64,000 nt of DNA from Lentibacillus persicus (GTDB lineage Bacteria; Bacillota; Bacilli; Bacillales; Amphibacillaceae), in the NCBI RefSeq assembly GCF_900112705.1, contig NZ_FOMR01000002.1, forward strand, positions 310,001 through 374,000. Reading direction: 5' to 3'. Positions 34,668 through 42,621 of the stretch are shown in pieces. Position 1 is the first letter of the stretch, and each line of letters starts with the position of its first letter. The notes under the pieces were generated by a model. It was not told the DNA's origin. It worked only from the letters and a program-made list of their open reading frames with translations, and ran no database searches. The translations under genes and the position numbers were made by a program.

Positions 34668-35357
34668 CTATACCCACAATTCAGCAAGCAATGGCGCCAA
34701 CACCGATACGACTACCGCACTCACGACCATGGCGATGGTACTTACCGATCCCTCCAAAGAATCACGCTCCATTGCAATGGCGGTCCCGATGGCATGGCTT
34801 GCACTGCCGATACCGACACCAGATCCGATGTAATGATCGACACGTGTAAATCTAAGAACAAACGAACTGAGCATCGATCCGCCAATCCCGGCAATCATGA
34901 CAAAGACAGCTGCCAGCGGCTCGATTCCTCCCATGCCGGCTGCTACTTCCATTGCAACGGGGGTCGTAGAATTTTTTGGGATTAATGAGTAAATGATTTC
35001 CTTGTCCACACCTGCCCATTTGCTAAGCAGTATGCCACTGGAGATGCCCACTAGTCCTCCAATGACTGTTCCGCTCAAAATGGGAATCGTCAGCCGTTTC
35101 AGCGTGTTTCGGTGTTCATACAACGGGTAGGCTAAAGCAACCACAGCCGGGCCAAGCAGATGATTAATCCATCCCCCGCCAATCATATACATGTCATATG
35201 GAATTTGAAAGAAGAGCAAAATCAAAATAAGTATCAACGTCGCAATAATGACTGGCGCCATAAATGTATAGTTCCATCGCCGATAAACGCTTAGCCCTAT
35301 AAGGTAACAAACAATTGTCACAGCCACTGCAGATAAGCCGATGATAACGTCACTCAT
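34668..35357 (-). CDS. lrgB: LrgB/CidB family membrane protein
   Basis: A 229-residue polytopic membrane protein of the LrgB family. It pairs with LrgA and is linked in Firmicutes to holin-like control of murein hydrolases, or to pyruvate uptake in B. subtilis PftAB. Family signatures: GGWINHLLGPAVVALAYPLYEHR, IPKNSTTPVAMEVAAGMGG and GVGIGSASHAIGTA. The reading frame overlaps the end of lrgA by 8 bases. The pair sits between polA and phoR, where B. subtilis has no such genes. I see no LytTR-type regulator nearby. Confidence 0.9.
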   Translation of the reverse strand: MSDVIIGLSAVAVTIVCYLIGLSVYRRWNYTFMAPVIIATLILILILLFFQIPYDMYMIGGGWINHLLGPAVVALAYPLYEHRNTLKRLTIPILSGTVIGGLVGISSGILLSKWAGVDKEIIYSLIPKNSTTPVAMEVAAGMGGIEPLAAVFVMIAGIGGSMLSSFVLRFTRVDHYIGSGVGIGSASHAIGTAIAMERDSLEGSVSTIAMVVSAVVVSVLAPLLAELWV

Positions 35358-35727
35358 ACCTGCGACGCCTTTCTTTCTGCTTAATCAGCAATTGACTGAC
35401 ATGACCGGCTGAGACCATAACCATCAATGTACTTAACAGCCCAATGACCACTAACAGTAATCCTTTGCCTGAAAACAGGTTTAGATAATTGATGATACCA
35501 ACTGTCGCAGGGATAAAAAACAGAGCCAGATGCTTGATAAAAAAACGAGCACCATCTACTATCCAGGAAGCGTTCATGACCCCTGTCATCAGAAAAATAA
35601 ATAAGAGGACCAAACCAATAATACTTCCCGGAATGAACAGGTCGAACGTTTCCTGAATCCATGCCCCCGTTAAATATAGAACATACAGCACGCCAATATG
35701 AAGAGCTATTTTCATAGCATTTTCCAT
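35350..35727 (-). CDS. lrgA: LrgA/CidA family holin-like protein
   Basis: A 125-residue small membrane protein with four hydrophobic segments, the presumed holin-like partner of LrgB. The conserved FDLFIPGSIIGLVLLFIFL follows the first helix, then FIKHLALFFIPATVGIINY. The ATG at 35725-35727 follows GAGGTGACCCTG. The in-frame GTG three codons upstream lies within that ribosome binding site. Overlaps lrgB, so the two are co-translated. The exact role (cell lysis or pyruvate transport) cannot be told from sequence. Confidence 0.9.
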   Translation of the reverse strand: MENAMKIALHIGVLYVLYLTGAWIQETFDLFIPGSIIGLVLLFIFLMTGVMNASWIVDGARFFIKHLALFFIPATVGIINYLNLFSGKGLLLVVIGLLSTLMVMVSAGHVSQLLIKQKERRRRYE

Positions 35728-35861
35728 CAGGGTCACCTCAATTTTTTAATACATGCCTATAAGTATAGCAAAAATGCTGAACGCACAGAAATAATGAGAC
35801 GTGTTATTTTAAAATTCGTGGGTGGAAGACAATTGTATCGTTTTAGTAACTAAACACAAAA

Positions 35862-35898
35862 TTGACTGCCAAATAAATTTGCAATTTGGCAGTCATTT
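35862..35898. terminator. Terminator of phoPR
   Basis: TGACTGCCAAAT pairs with ATTTGGCAGTCA (35863-35896), a 12-bp stem followed on the minus strand by ATTTTG and on the plus strand by TTTTTG. It lies between phoR and lrgA. Nothing else is seen in 35737-35932. Confidence 0.8.
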
Positions 35899-35932
35899 TT
35901 GCTTCTTTCTTTAATTCCCGTTGGAGGTGACA

Positions 35933-37327
35933 TCAACCCATAGACTGTGAGGATACTTCTTCGGATTTTGGCAAATAGACATGAAAGACTGACCCCTCAC
36001 CTTGTTCACTATCGACCAAAATAGTTCCATCATGAACATCGACAATATGTTTAACAATTGCCAAGCCGAGCCCTGTACCACCCGTGTTGCGGCTTCGTGC
36101 CTTATCGACCCGGTAAAATCGTTCAAAAATTCTTGGGATAGCATCTTCAGAAATACCAATTCCATTATCCACTACTTGAATATGCACATTATTATCTTCC
36201 TCTGATATAGCCAAACGTACCTCACCTGACTCGGGCGTATAACTGATCGCATTTGAAAGCAAATTAATGAGAATTTGTTTGACTTGCTGAGCTTCAGCCT
36301 CAAGCATCACGTCGTCTGCAACATCCGTTTTCAAATCAATTCCTTTTTGTTCCGCTCGCTGTGTAATAATCGGCATCACTTCAGAAACCAAACTATTAAC
36401 GTCAACTGTCGTTCGAACAAGTTTAAAATCGTCTTTTTCAAGTCGTGACAGTTTCAAGAGATCCTCAATCAGTTCCTGCAGCCGGGTGCTTTCATCATGA
36501 ATTATCATCAAGAAATCCCGGAGCGTGTCTTTGTCATCCATGGCACCGTTCAGCAATGTTTCAGCAAAGCCGCTAATTGATGTGATCGGTGTTTTAAGCT
36601 CGTGCGAAACATTAGCTACGAAATCTTTACGCATCAGTTCCAGCTTCTTTAAATGCGTAATATCATATAATAACAGAACAGCACCCCTCAGCATGTTGCG
36701 TTCATTAAAAATTGGTGCCCCGATAATTTCGATATATTTCTTATCAACCCCGATAAACTGGGTGAAAGAATGAATGATATTTCTTTCATATAAGAACGTC
36801 TCCTGAACCGTCTCATGAATCGTTTCATTGGCCAGTACATCATAATACAAGTAACCATGATAATCATGAGTTTCCCCGCCGAACAAGGAAATAAATTTCC
36901 GGTTGACGAGATGTATGTAGCCTTTATCATCAATCAGAATCAGTCCGCTTTGCGTGTTATCTATAACCGTTGACAGCTGCTCTTCCTGTACTTGTTCTTG
37001 TATTTTGAATTCACTCATGTTCCGGGCAAGAACGTTCAGTTTATCACTGAGCTCACCGATGCTGCCTCCTGTGGAATGGTGGACACGGGCCCGGTAATTT
37101 CCCTTAATAAACTCATCAACGGTTTGGGCAGCTTTTTTTACCGGTTTCATATATTTATCATATACATGCAGCATAATCACAACCAGGATGAAATATTCTA
37201 CAGCCAAAATTGAAAAGAGAATAATATATTCGGTTGTTAATTGGCTGATTACAATACCTGTAACTGCAACAAGCAGAAAAAAACCAGCGTGATAAGGCAA
37301 TAGCGGTTTTGTAAATAAAGGTTTCAT
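35933..37327 (-). CDS. phoR: Sensor histidine kinase PhoR, without extracytoplasmic sensor domain
   Basis: Membrane histidine kinase paired with PhoP for phosphate starvation control. At 464 residues it is over 100 shorter than B. subtilis PhoR. Two membrane helices (about 14-31 and 34-54) are joined by only three or four residues, so the external sensor domain is absent. Then come HAMP (about 57-108), a PAS domain (about 115-222), HisKA with FVANVSHELKTPITS (His242) and HATPase_c with QILINLLSNAISYTPE, VVDNGIGISED and GTGLGLAIVKHIV. The start overlaps the phoP stop in ATGA. Input must come from inside the membrane or cytoplasm. Confidence 0.93.
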   Translation of the reverse strand: MKPLFTKPLLPYHAGFFLLVAVTGIVISQLTTEYIILFSILAVEYFILVVIMLHVYDKYMKPVKKAAQTVDEFIKGNYRARVHHSTGGSIGELSDKLNVLARNMSEFKIQEQVQEEQLSTVIDNTQSGLILIDDKGYIHLVNRKFISLFGGETHDYHGYLYYDVLANETIHETVQETFLYERNIIHSFTQFIGVDKKYIEIIGAPIFNERNMLRGAVLLLYDITHLKKLELMRKDFVANVSHELKTPITSISGFAETLLNGAMDDKDTLRDFLMIIHDESTRLQELIEDLLKLSRLEKDDFKLVRTTVDVNSLVSEVMPIITQRAEQKGIDLKTDVADDVMLEAEAQQVKQILINLLSNAISYTPESGEVRLAISEEDNNVHIQVVDNGIGISEDAIPRIFERFYRVDKARSRNTGGTGLGLAIVKHIVDVHDGTILVDSEQGEGSVFHVYLPKSEEVSSQSMG

Positions 37328-38019
37328 ACTTTTAGACTCTCCAATTTATACCCTAATCCTCTGACAGTTTTTATATATGTTGGCTTTTTCGTATCAGGCT
37401 CTATCTTTTCACGCAAATGGCTGACATGAACATCAACAATTCGCGTGTCACCTGCGAAATCATAATTCCATACCGCGCTTAACAGCTTATCCCGGGACAA
37501 AACGATACCTTTATGAGAAACTAAATAATATAAGAGTTCGAATTCTTTTCGGGTAAACGTTAGTGGCTTTCCCTTCAATTCAGCTTCATAACGGTCAGGG
37601 TAGACCGTTAAATCGCCGATTTGTATTGACGAAGAAACCGAGTCTTCGGTTTTTGCGGCACGGCGCAAAATCGCCTTGATCCTGGCGACCACTTCCTTTG
37701 GACTGAACGGTTTTGTTAAATAATCATCCGCTCCCAGCTCCAGCCCCAATATTTTGTCGATTTCTTCATCCTTTGCTGTCAGCATTAAGATGGGCGTATC
37801 AATTTTATTTGATCGTAAATGTTTACATACTTCTGTTCCGTCCATTTCAGGAAGCATTAAATCAAGAATGATCAGATCGAAGTTTCCCTCTTCAGCTTTT
37901 TTAACGGCTTCAAGGCCGTCATAAGCAACATCTGATTCAAATCCTGCCTGTTCCACATTAAATTTCAGCAACGTAACGATTGATGATTCATCATCAACAA
38001 TCAGTATTCGCTTTCCCAT
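37324..38019 (-). CDS. phoP: Response regulator PhoP
   Basis: OmpR/PhoB-class response regulator of 231 residues that controls the phosphate-starvation regulon. Receiver domain (1-120) with acidic pocket DD at 9-10, phosphoacceptor Asp53 in LIILDLMLPEMDG, LMLTAKDEE and YLTKPFSPKEV. The winged-helix domain has RKEFELLYYLVSHKG and RIVDVHVSHLREKIEPD. Coupled to phoR by an ATGA overlap. The start follows GAGGATTGTGA. Confidence 0.96.
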   Translation of the reverse strand: MGKRILIVDDESSIVTLLKFNVEQAGFESDVAYDGLEAVKKAEEGNFDLIILDLMLPEMDGTEVCKHLRSNKIDTPILMLTAKDEEIDKILGLELGADDYLTKPFSPKEVVARIKAILRRAAKTEDSVSSSIQIGDLTVYPDRYEAELKGKPLTFTRKEFELLYYLVSHKGIVLSRDKLLSAVWNYDFAGDTRIVDVHVSHLREKIEPDTKKPTYIKTVRGLGYKLESLKV

Positions 38020-38165
38020 TCACAATCCTCATTTCTATGAAAATCTATTTCTAATTTAATCATACAATGAAATGCGAATAATGTGAACAGAATCGGATGT
38101 AAAGAATAATTTACAAAGTGCAAGCTTGACCGCTTTCCCCAGAGTTAGCTGCACGTTTATTTAAG

Positions 38166-38642
38166 TCAGAAGAAATTTTCCAACGAACGGCCGGTCAGCG
38201 ATTCAGGCTCATAAGCAGGTTGAACGTTCAGCCTCCCGTGTAAAACGGGCTCGCCGCTATCATCATAACCATTGACAGACAAAGTAACTTCATTTTGATC
38301 CGCATCAATGGCTATTACTTCAAGTCTAAATGTTACTTCGGCATAGTGATAGACTGGTTTAGAAAATTTCATTTCGTGCTGTGTGATATGGCTGCCGGGA
38401 CCCGGAAGATGCATGGAAACAATGGATGACACCATGCCAAAAAGCATCAGTGATGGAGCGACAGGCTGTTTATAGGGTGTTTGTGATGCATAATCATGCT
38501 GAATATAGAGAGGATTTGCGTCATTAGTAAGGCCTAGATACAATAATAACTCTTTATCTTCAATGGATCGTGAAGCCGTATATGTGTCACCGATCTGCAG
38601 TTCATCAACTTTCTTGCCCAATTTTCTTTTCTTGCCGATCAT
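38166..38642 (-). CDS. MaoC-like hot-dog protein
   Basis: A 158-residue single hot-dog-fold protein of the MaoC dehydratase-like family. Related enzymes hydrate 2-enoyl-CoA. The hydratase loop here is TNDANPLYIQHDYASQTPY. In active (R)-hydratases the motif is GDxNPxHxDxxxA, so the catalytic His is a Tyr here, and ability to hydrate is doubtful. VAPSLMLFGMVSSIVSMHLPGPGSH and HEMKFSKPVYHYAEVTF follow. A relative sits near phoP and mdh in several Bacillus, from memory. The start follows GGAGGTGGTTAA. Function unknown. Confidence 0.82.
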   Translation of the reverse strand: MIGKKRKLGKKVDELQIGDTYTASRSIEDKELLLYLGLTNDANPLYIQHDYASQTPYKQPVAPSLMLFGMVSSIVSMHLPGPGSHITQHEMKFSKPVYHYAEVTFRLEVIAIDADQNEVTLSVNGYDDSGEPVLHGRLNVQPAYEPESLTGRSLENFF

Positions 38643-38781
38643 TTAACCACCTCCAAACAGTGTAAGCGCTTACTATTATACCATAAAAAGACTGAGTTTT
38701 CCTATTCAATTTAAAGCAACACCTTTTTAATATTTAAACCAAAAATGTGTTGATAATCGTTTTCCTTGGATTTTCACAGTT

Positions 38782-39248
38782 GATGTAAAGTGCGAACCAG
38801 CGAAAATTCCTCCTTCTGATTTCAGTTATTGCTATGCCACCGCTCCGGAAATACACTTGGTGCTCGTCGTGTTGCAAGCAAATTCGGTGCAGTCGGCACT
38901 CCTCGCAACTCGCAGCGGATTCGGTGGATGTTTTGGCTCGTCGCTTTTCGCGGGCGGCTGGTGAGCCTCCTCGGGCTGCGCCCTGCGGGGGTCTCACCTA
39001 TGCCTATGTTCCCGCAGGAGTCGGCATGTATTTCCTTCGCTGGCGTTGCACTCTATAATTAACTTTCTTGGTACGTAACAAACAGCACGTGTGAATGTTG
39101 ATTGGAGTGGAAGACAGTCGACTCCAGCGGGAAAAGCAACAGCTGAGGACCCCGCAGGAAGCGGTTTTCTTCCGAGGAGGCTGAAGCGTTGCCCGCGGAA
39201 AGCGACTGCCTGGAACGGAAATCAACAAGCACTACGTCGCAGTTTATG
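38782..39248. repeat. Mosaic intergenic repeat R1, copy C
   Basis: A non-coding block of 467 bp in the 726-base gap before icd. It begins GATGTAAAGTGCGAACCAGC and ends CTACGTCGCAGTTTATG. The first half (38821-39060) matches copy B in the opposite orientation (GGTGCTCGTCGTGTTGCA, then CTCGCAACTCGCAGCGGATT). The second half (39100-39248) matches copy A in the same orientation, from GACCCCGCAGGAAGCGG to GAAAGCGACTGCCTGGAACG. Where copy A has the 69-bp module, copy C has a 16-base loop. This is the position where mdh lies in B. subtilis. Bases 38643-38781 and 39249-39320 show nothing else. Confidence 0.85.
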
Positions 39249-39321
39249 GTTTTCATGAAACAATAGCCCCTGGGAAAAGCTCGTTTCGGCTTTGCATTGT
39301 TGGTATGAATTTTATTAAACA

Positions 39322-39358
39322 AAAAACTTCTTTTCGCCTGATGGCAAAAAGAAGTTTT
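39322..39358. terminator. Terminator of citZ-icd
   Basis: AAAAACTTCTTTT pairs with AAAAAGAAGTTTTT around CGCCTGATGGC. It lies ten bases past the icd stop, with A and T runs on both sides. Confidence 0.85.
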
Positions 39359-39368
39359 TCGCTGTCTG

Positions 39369-40643
39369 TTAATCCATATTTTTTATCAGTTCATCACCGA
39401 ACTCTGACGTTTTTACTTCTTTGGCACCATCCATCATGCGTGCAAAGTCGTAAGTTACGACTTTAGAAGCAATTGTTTTGTCCATTGCTTTCATAATCAA
39501 GTCGCCAGCTTCCCGCCATCCGAGATGGTTAAGCATCAGAACTGCGGATAGAATAACCGATGACGGGTTAACTTTGTCCATGCCTGCATATTTCGGCGCT
39601 GTTCCATGTGTCGCTTCGAAAATAGCATGACCGGTATCATAGTTGATATTCGCTCCTGGTGCGATGCCGATTCCACCGACTTGTGCTGCCAGTGCGTCGG
39701 AAATGTAGTCACCGTTCAAGTTCATCGTAGCCACAACATCAAACTCTTTTGGACGCGTCAAAATCTGCTGCAGGAAGATATCGGCGATTGCATCTTTAAC
39801 AAGAAGCTTGCCGGCAGCAACTGCTTCATCCTGTGCTTTATTTGCAGCATCTTTGCCATCTTTTTCAACAATGCGATCATACTCAGCCCATGTAAAGACT
39901 TTATCACCGTATTCTTGTTCAGCCAGTTCATAGCCCCATGCTTTGAAAGAGCCTTCAGTATACTTCATGATGTTACCTTTATGGACGAGAGTGACACTTT
40001 TGCGTCCCTCATTAAACGCATAGTCAATAGCAGCTCTTATAAGACGTTTGCTTCCTTCTTCTGAAACAGGTTTTACGCCCAGACCGGATGTTTCAGGGAA
40101 ACGGATATTTTTGACACCCATCTCATTTTGCAGAAAGTTAACGACCTTCTTGACTTCATCAGAGCCTTTTTGCCACTCGATACCCGCATAAATGTCTTCT
40201 GTGTTTTCACGGAAGATTGCCATGTCAACATCTTCAGGGTTTTTTACGGGTGATGGGACACCAGTGAAATACTGGACAGGGCGCAGACACGTGAACAAGT
40301 CAAGTTCTTGCCGCAATGCCACGTTCAATGAACGAATACCACCGCCGATTGGTGTTGTGAGCGGGCCTTTAATCGCTATCTTATACTCATCGATTGTTTT
40401 TAACGTCTCATCCGGAAGCCATTCACCGGTTTTATCATAAGCTTTTTGTCCGGCATAAACCTCAGTCCAGTCAATTGCTTTTTCGCCATTGTATGCTTTA
40501 TCAACTGAAGCCTCAATTACGCGGCGAGCCGCAGCCCAAATATCCGGGCCGGTCCCATCACCTTCAATAAATGGAACAACCGGACGATTTGGCACATTCA
40601 ATTTCCCATTCTTTTCAACAGTAATTTTTTCGCCTTGTGTCAT
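39369..40643 (-). CDS. icd: Isocitrate dehydrogenase, NADP-dependent
   Basis: TCA-cycle enzyme converting isocitrate to 2-oxoglutarate with NADPH formation. 424 residues, the usual bacterial homodimeric size. Substrate motifs include [21 protein letters not shown] (substrate-binding Ser), [29 protein letters not shown] and the metal/nucleotide region [20 protein letters not shown], plus the late [17 protein letters not shown]. It follows citZ after 87 bases, probably one transcript. In B. subtilis mdh comes next. Here repeat R1 does. Confidence 0.97.
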   Translation of the reverse strand: MTQGEKITVEKNGKLNVPNRPVVPFIEGDGTGPDIWAAARRVIEASVDKAYNGEKAIDWTEVYAGQKAYDKTGEWLPDETLKTIDEYKIAIKGPLTTPIGGGIRSLNVALRQELDLFTCLRPVQYFTGVPSPVKNPEDVDMAIFRENTEDIYAGIEWQKGSDEVKKVVNFLQNEMGVKNIRFPETSGLGVKPVSEEGSKRLIRAAIDYAFNEGRKSVTLVHKGNIMKYTEGSFKAWGYELAEQEYGDKVFTWAEYDRIVEKDGKDAANKAQDEAVAAGKLLVKDAIADIFLQQILTRPKEFDVVATMNLNGDYISDALAAQVGGIGIAPGANINYDTGHAIFEATHGTAPKYAGMDKVNPSSVILSAVLMLNHLGWREAGDLIMKAMDKTIASKVVTYDFARMMDGAKEVKTSEFGDELIKNMD

Positions 40644-40730
40644 TGAAAATACCTCCTAGTCATCTTCTTACCTCATCAGTCTATCATATGGTTGGTGAAA
40701 CTTCATTCAGCAAATGAATAGTCAGTGTTA

Positions 40731-41846
40731 TTACCTGTTCTCGATTGAAACATACTGCTGTGTTTGTGGACCAACATATTCTGCGCGAGGGCGGATAAGC
40801 CGGTTGTTATCAAACTGCTCCAGAATATGTGCAAGCCATCCCGCCATACGGCTCGTTGCAAAGATTGGTGTGAAAAGGTCATGATCAATTCCCAAACTAT
40901 GATAAACCGAAGCCGAATAAAAGTCCACATTAGCAGGCAGACCTTTTTCTTCTTTGATAAAATCTTCTATTTTGACAGACATATTGTACCATTTTGACTG
41001 TCCGGTAATCTTGGTCAATTCTTTGGACATTTCTTTCAAGTATTTTGCGCGTGGATCACCATTTTTGTATACACGGTGGCCCATGCCCATGATTTTCTCT
41101 TTGTTGGCAAATTTCTCTTTAATATACGGAATGGCGTTTTCTTCTTCGCCAATTTCTGTCAGCATCTCCATAACACGCTCGTTCGCGCCACCATGCAATG
41201 GTCCTTTTAGTGCACCGATAGCAGCGGTTATGCCGGAATAAATGTCTGACAATGTAGCAACACATACACGTGCTGTAAATGTTGAGGCATTTAGTTCGTG
41301 GTCGGCATGCAGTATGAGCGCCTTATTAATTGCTTCTTCTTCTGTATCCTGTGGCTCTTCACCGTTTAACATATACAAAAAGTTAGCAGCATAGCTCAGA
41401 TTTTTCTTTGGTTTAATGGGATCCTTACCTTTACGGATCCTGCCAAATGCCGTTACAATCGTGGCCACTTTTGCTTGGAGGCGAATAGCCTTTCGTTTAT
41501 TAGCAGCTTCATCCATCACATCTGCTTCCTCATCATGCAAGCCCAGAATAGATACTGCAGACCGCAGTGCCGCCATTGGATGTACAGTTGATAAATCATA
41601 TGAACGCAGGTGCTCAATAACTGCCTCAGGAAGTTCCATTTCAGCTGCTAATTCAGCTTTAAATTCATCAAGTTCTGACTTTGTCGGGAGCTTTAAATTC
41701 CACAAAAGATAAACAACCTCTTCAAAACTGGAGTTTTCAGCCAGGTCATCAATTGTATAGCCAACATATGTAAGCTGGTCATCGATAATTGAACTGATGG
41801 ACGATTCGGTTGCAATAATTCCTTCAAGCCCTTTTGCTGAAACCAT
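40731..41846 (-). CDS. citZ: Citrate synthase
   Basis: Condenses acetyl-CoA with oxaloacetate at the entry of the TCA cycle. 371 residues, the short Gram-positive type. Active-site His in LILHADHELNASTFTARV, the MGMGHRVYKNGDPRAKYL motif with the second catalytic His, and the catalytic Asp in NVDFYSASVYHSLGI. Start after AAAAGGAGAGGGTTTGTT. A SigA-type promoter with an adjoining catabolite-responsive element lies upstream at 41958-42001. Confidence 0.97.
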   Translation of the reverse strand: MVSAKGLEGIIATESSISSIIDDQLTYVGYTIDDLAENSSFEEVVYLLWNLKLPTKSELDEFKAELAAEMELPEAVIEHLRSYDLSTVHPMAALRSAVSILGLHDEEADVMDEAANKRKAIRLQAKVATIVTAFGRIRKGKDPIKPKKNLSYAANFLYMLNGEEPQDTEEEAINKALILHADHELNASTFTARVCVATLSDIYSGITAAIGALKGPLHGGANERVMEMLTEIGEEENAIPYIKEKFANKEKIMGMGHRVYKNGDPRAKYLKEMSKELTKITGQSKWYNMSVKIEDFIKEEKGLPANVDFYSASVYHSLGIDHDLFTPIFATSRMAGWLAHILEQFDNNRLIRPRAEYVGPQTQQYVSIENR

Positions 41847-41957
41847 AACAAACCCTCTCCTTTTTCTATGAATTTGCTCATTAATTTAGGATGAAAAGTA
41901 ATCACTAAATTACATTCGACAATATTTTAACAAATAACATTGTCATCCCCACGGACA

Positions 41958-42001
41958 ATTATAAAGTATTATTCGCCTAATGTGAATTGAAACCGTTTAA
42001 A
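41958..42001 (-). promoter_or_regulatory. Promoter of citZ with adjoining cre-like site
   Basis: On the minus strand TTCACA (41981-41986) and TATAAT (41958-41963) are 17 bases apart. One base upstream of the -35, 41988-42001 reads TGAAACCGTTTAAA on the plus strand, which matches the CcpA site TGWAANCGNTNWCA except at one position. Carbon repression of citZ is known in B. subtilis. The rest of the gap 41847-42160 shows no gene. Confidence 0.5.
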
Positions 42002-42160
42002 TTCAGCAACATTTTTGGTTTATTGTCATAACATTCAATAGTCTTTTTGGTTTTCCAGACGTGATTTTAGCTGGCTTACGTTCCATTTTCCATCTTTTGG
42101 ACTAAGTCACCCTTATTAGCCCCTTTTCGCCGGAGAGGAAAGGGAAGCCGCAGGCGTGAG

Positions 42161-42550
42161 TTACCATCTGCGGTAAATTATCATATTTCTGTCTGCCCGT
42201 TTGCGCAAAAATTTTTCAATCATTCGTTTAAACGGGGTCCGGGTAAATGGCAGAACTAATATAAAACCAACTATATCGGTAATAAACCCTGGCGCGAACA
42301 GTAAAACGCCACCGATAAATATACAAATACCGTCCATCAGGGCCCACCCCGGAGGTTGTCCGTTATTTATCGCATCCTGTGCTCTTTTCCATGCTTGCAG
42401 GCCTTCCTTTCGGGCGAATGAAACACCGGCAACCCCAGTGAATATGATTAACGCAACAACCCACCATGGACCGATAAAACCTCCTGCCCAAATAAATACG
42501 CCTATTTCAATAGCAGGCAACACGATTAATGCAAGTAATAGCCACCTCAT
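42161..42550 (-). CDS. fxsA: FxsA family membrane protein
   Basis: A 129-residue membrane protein of the FxsA family, named after the E. coli suppressor of F-exclusion of phage T7. The general function is unknown. Two long hydrophobic stretches (ALIVLPAIEIGVFIWAGGFIG and WWVVALIIFTGVAGVSFAR), then GQPPGWALMDGICIFIGGVLLFAPGFITDIVGF, the hallmark of the family, and a basic tail. It lies between citZ and pyk, as the fxsA homologue does in related bacilli. Confidence 0.9.
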   Translation of the reverse strand: MRWLLLALIVLPAIEIGVFIWAGGFIGPWWVVALIIFTGVAGVSFARKEGLQAWKRAQDAINNGQPPGWALMDGICIFIGGVLLFAPGFITDIVGFILVLPFTRTPFKRMIEKFLRKRADRNMIIYRRW

Positions 42551-42621
42551 ACATGCTCTCCCTTTCGTCCTTTGGAAAATGGTAATAGAGTGTCAGTCGA
42601 CAGCGCTCAGGGCGCGCAACG

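Noticed and set aside
38085-38115. GAACAGAATCGGA upstream of phoP as another R2 copy
   Set aside because: Only one 13-base string matches; neither hairpin nor the CATGCGGGATA end is present.
38734-39322. Several overlapping 74-87 codon frames on both strands in R1 copy C
   Set aside because: Same reason: frames arise from the GC-rich repeat and are not conserved among copies.
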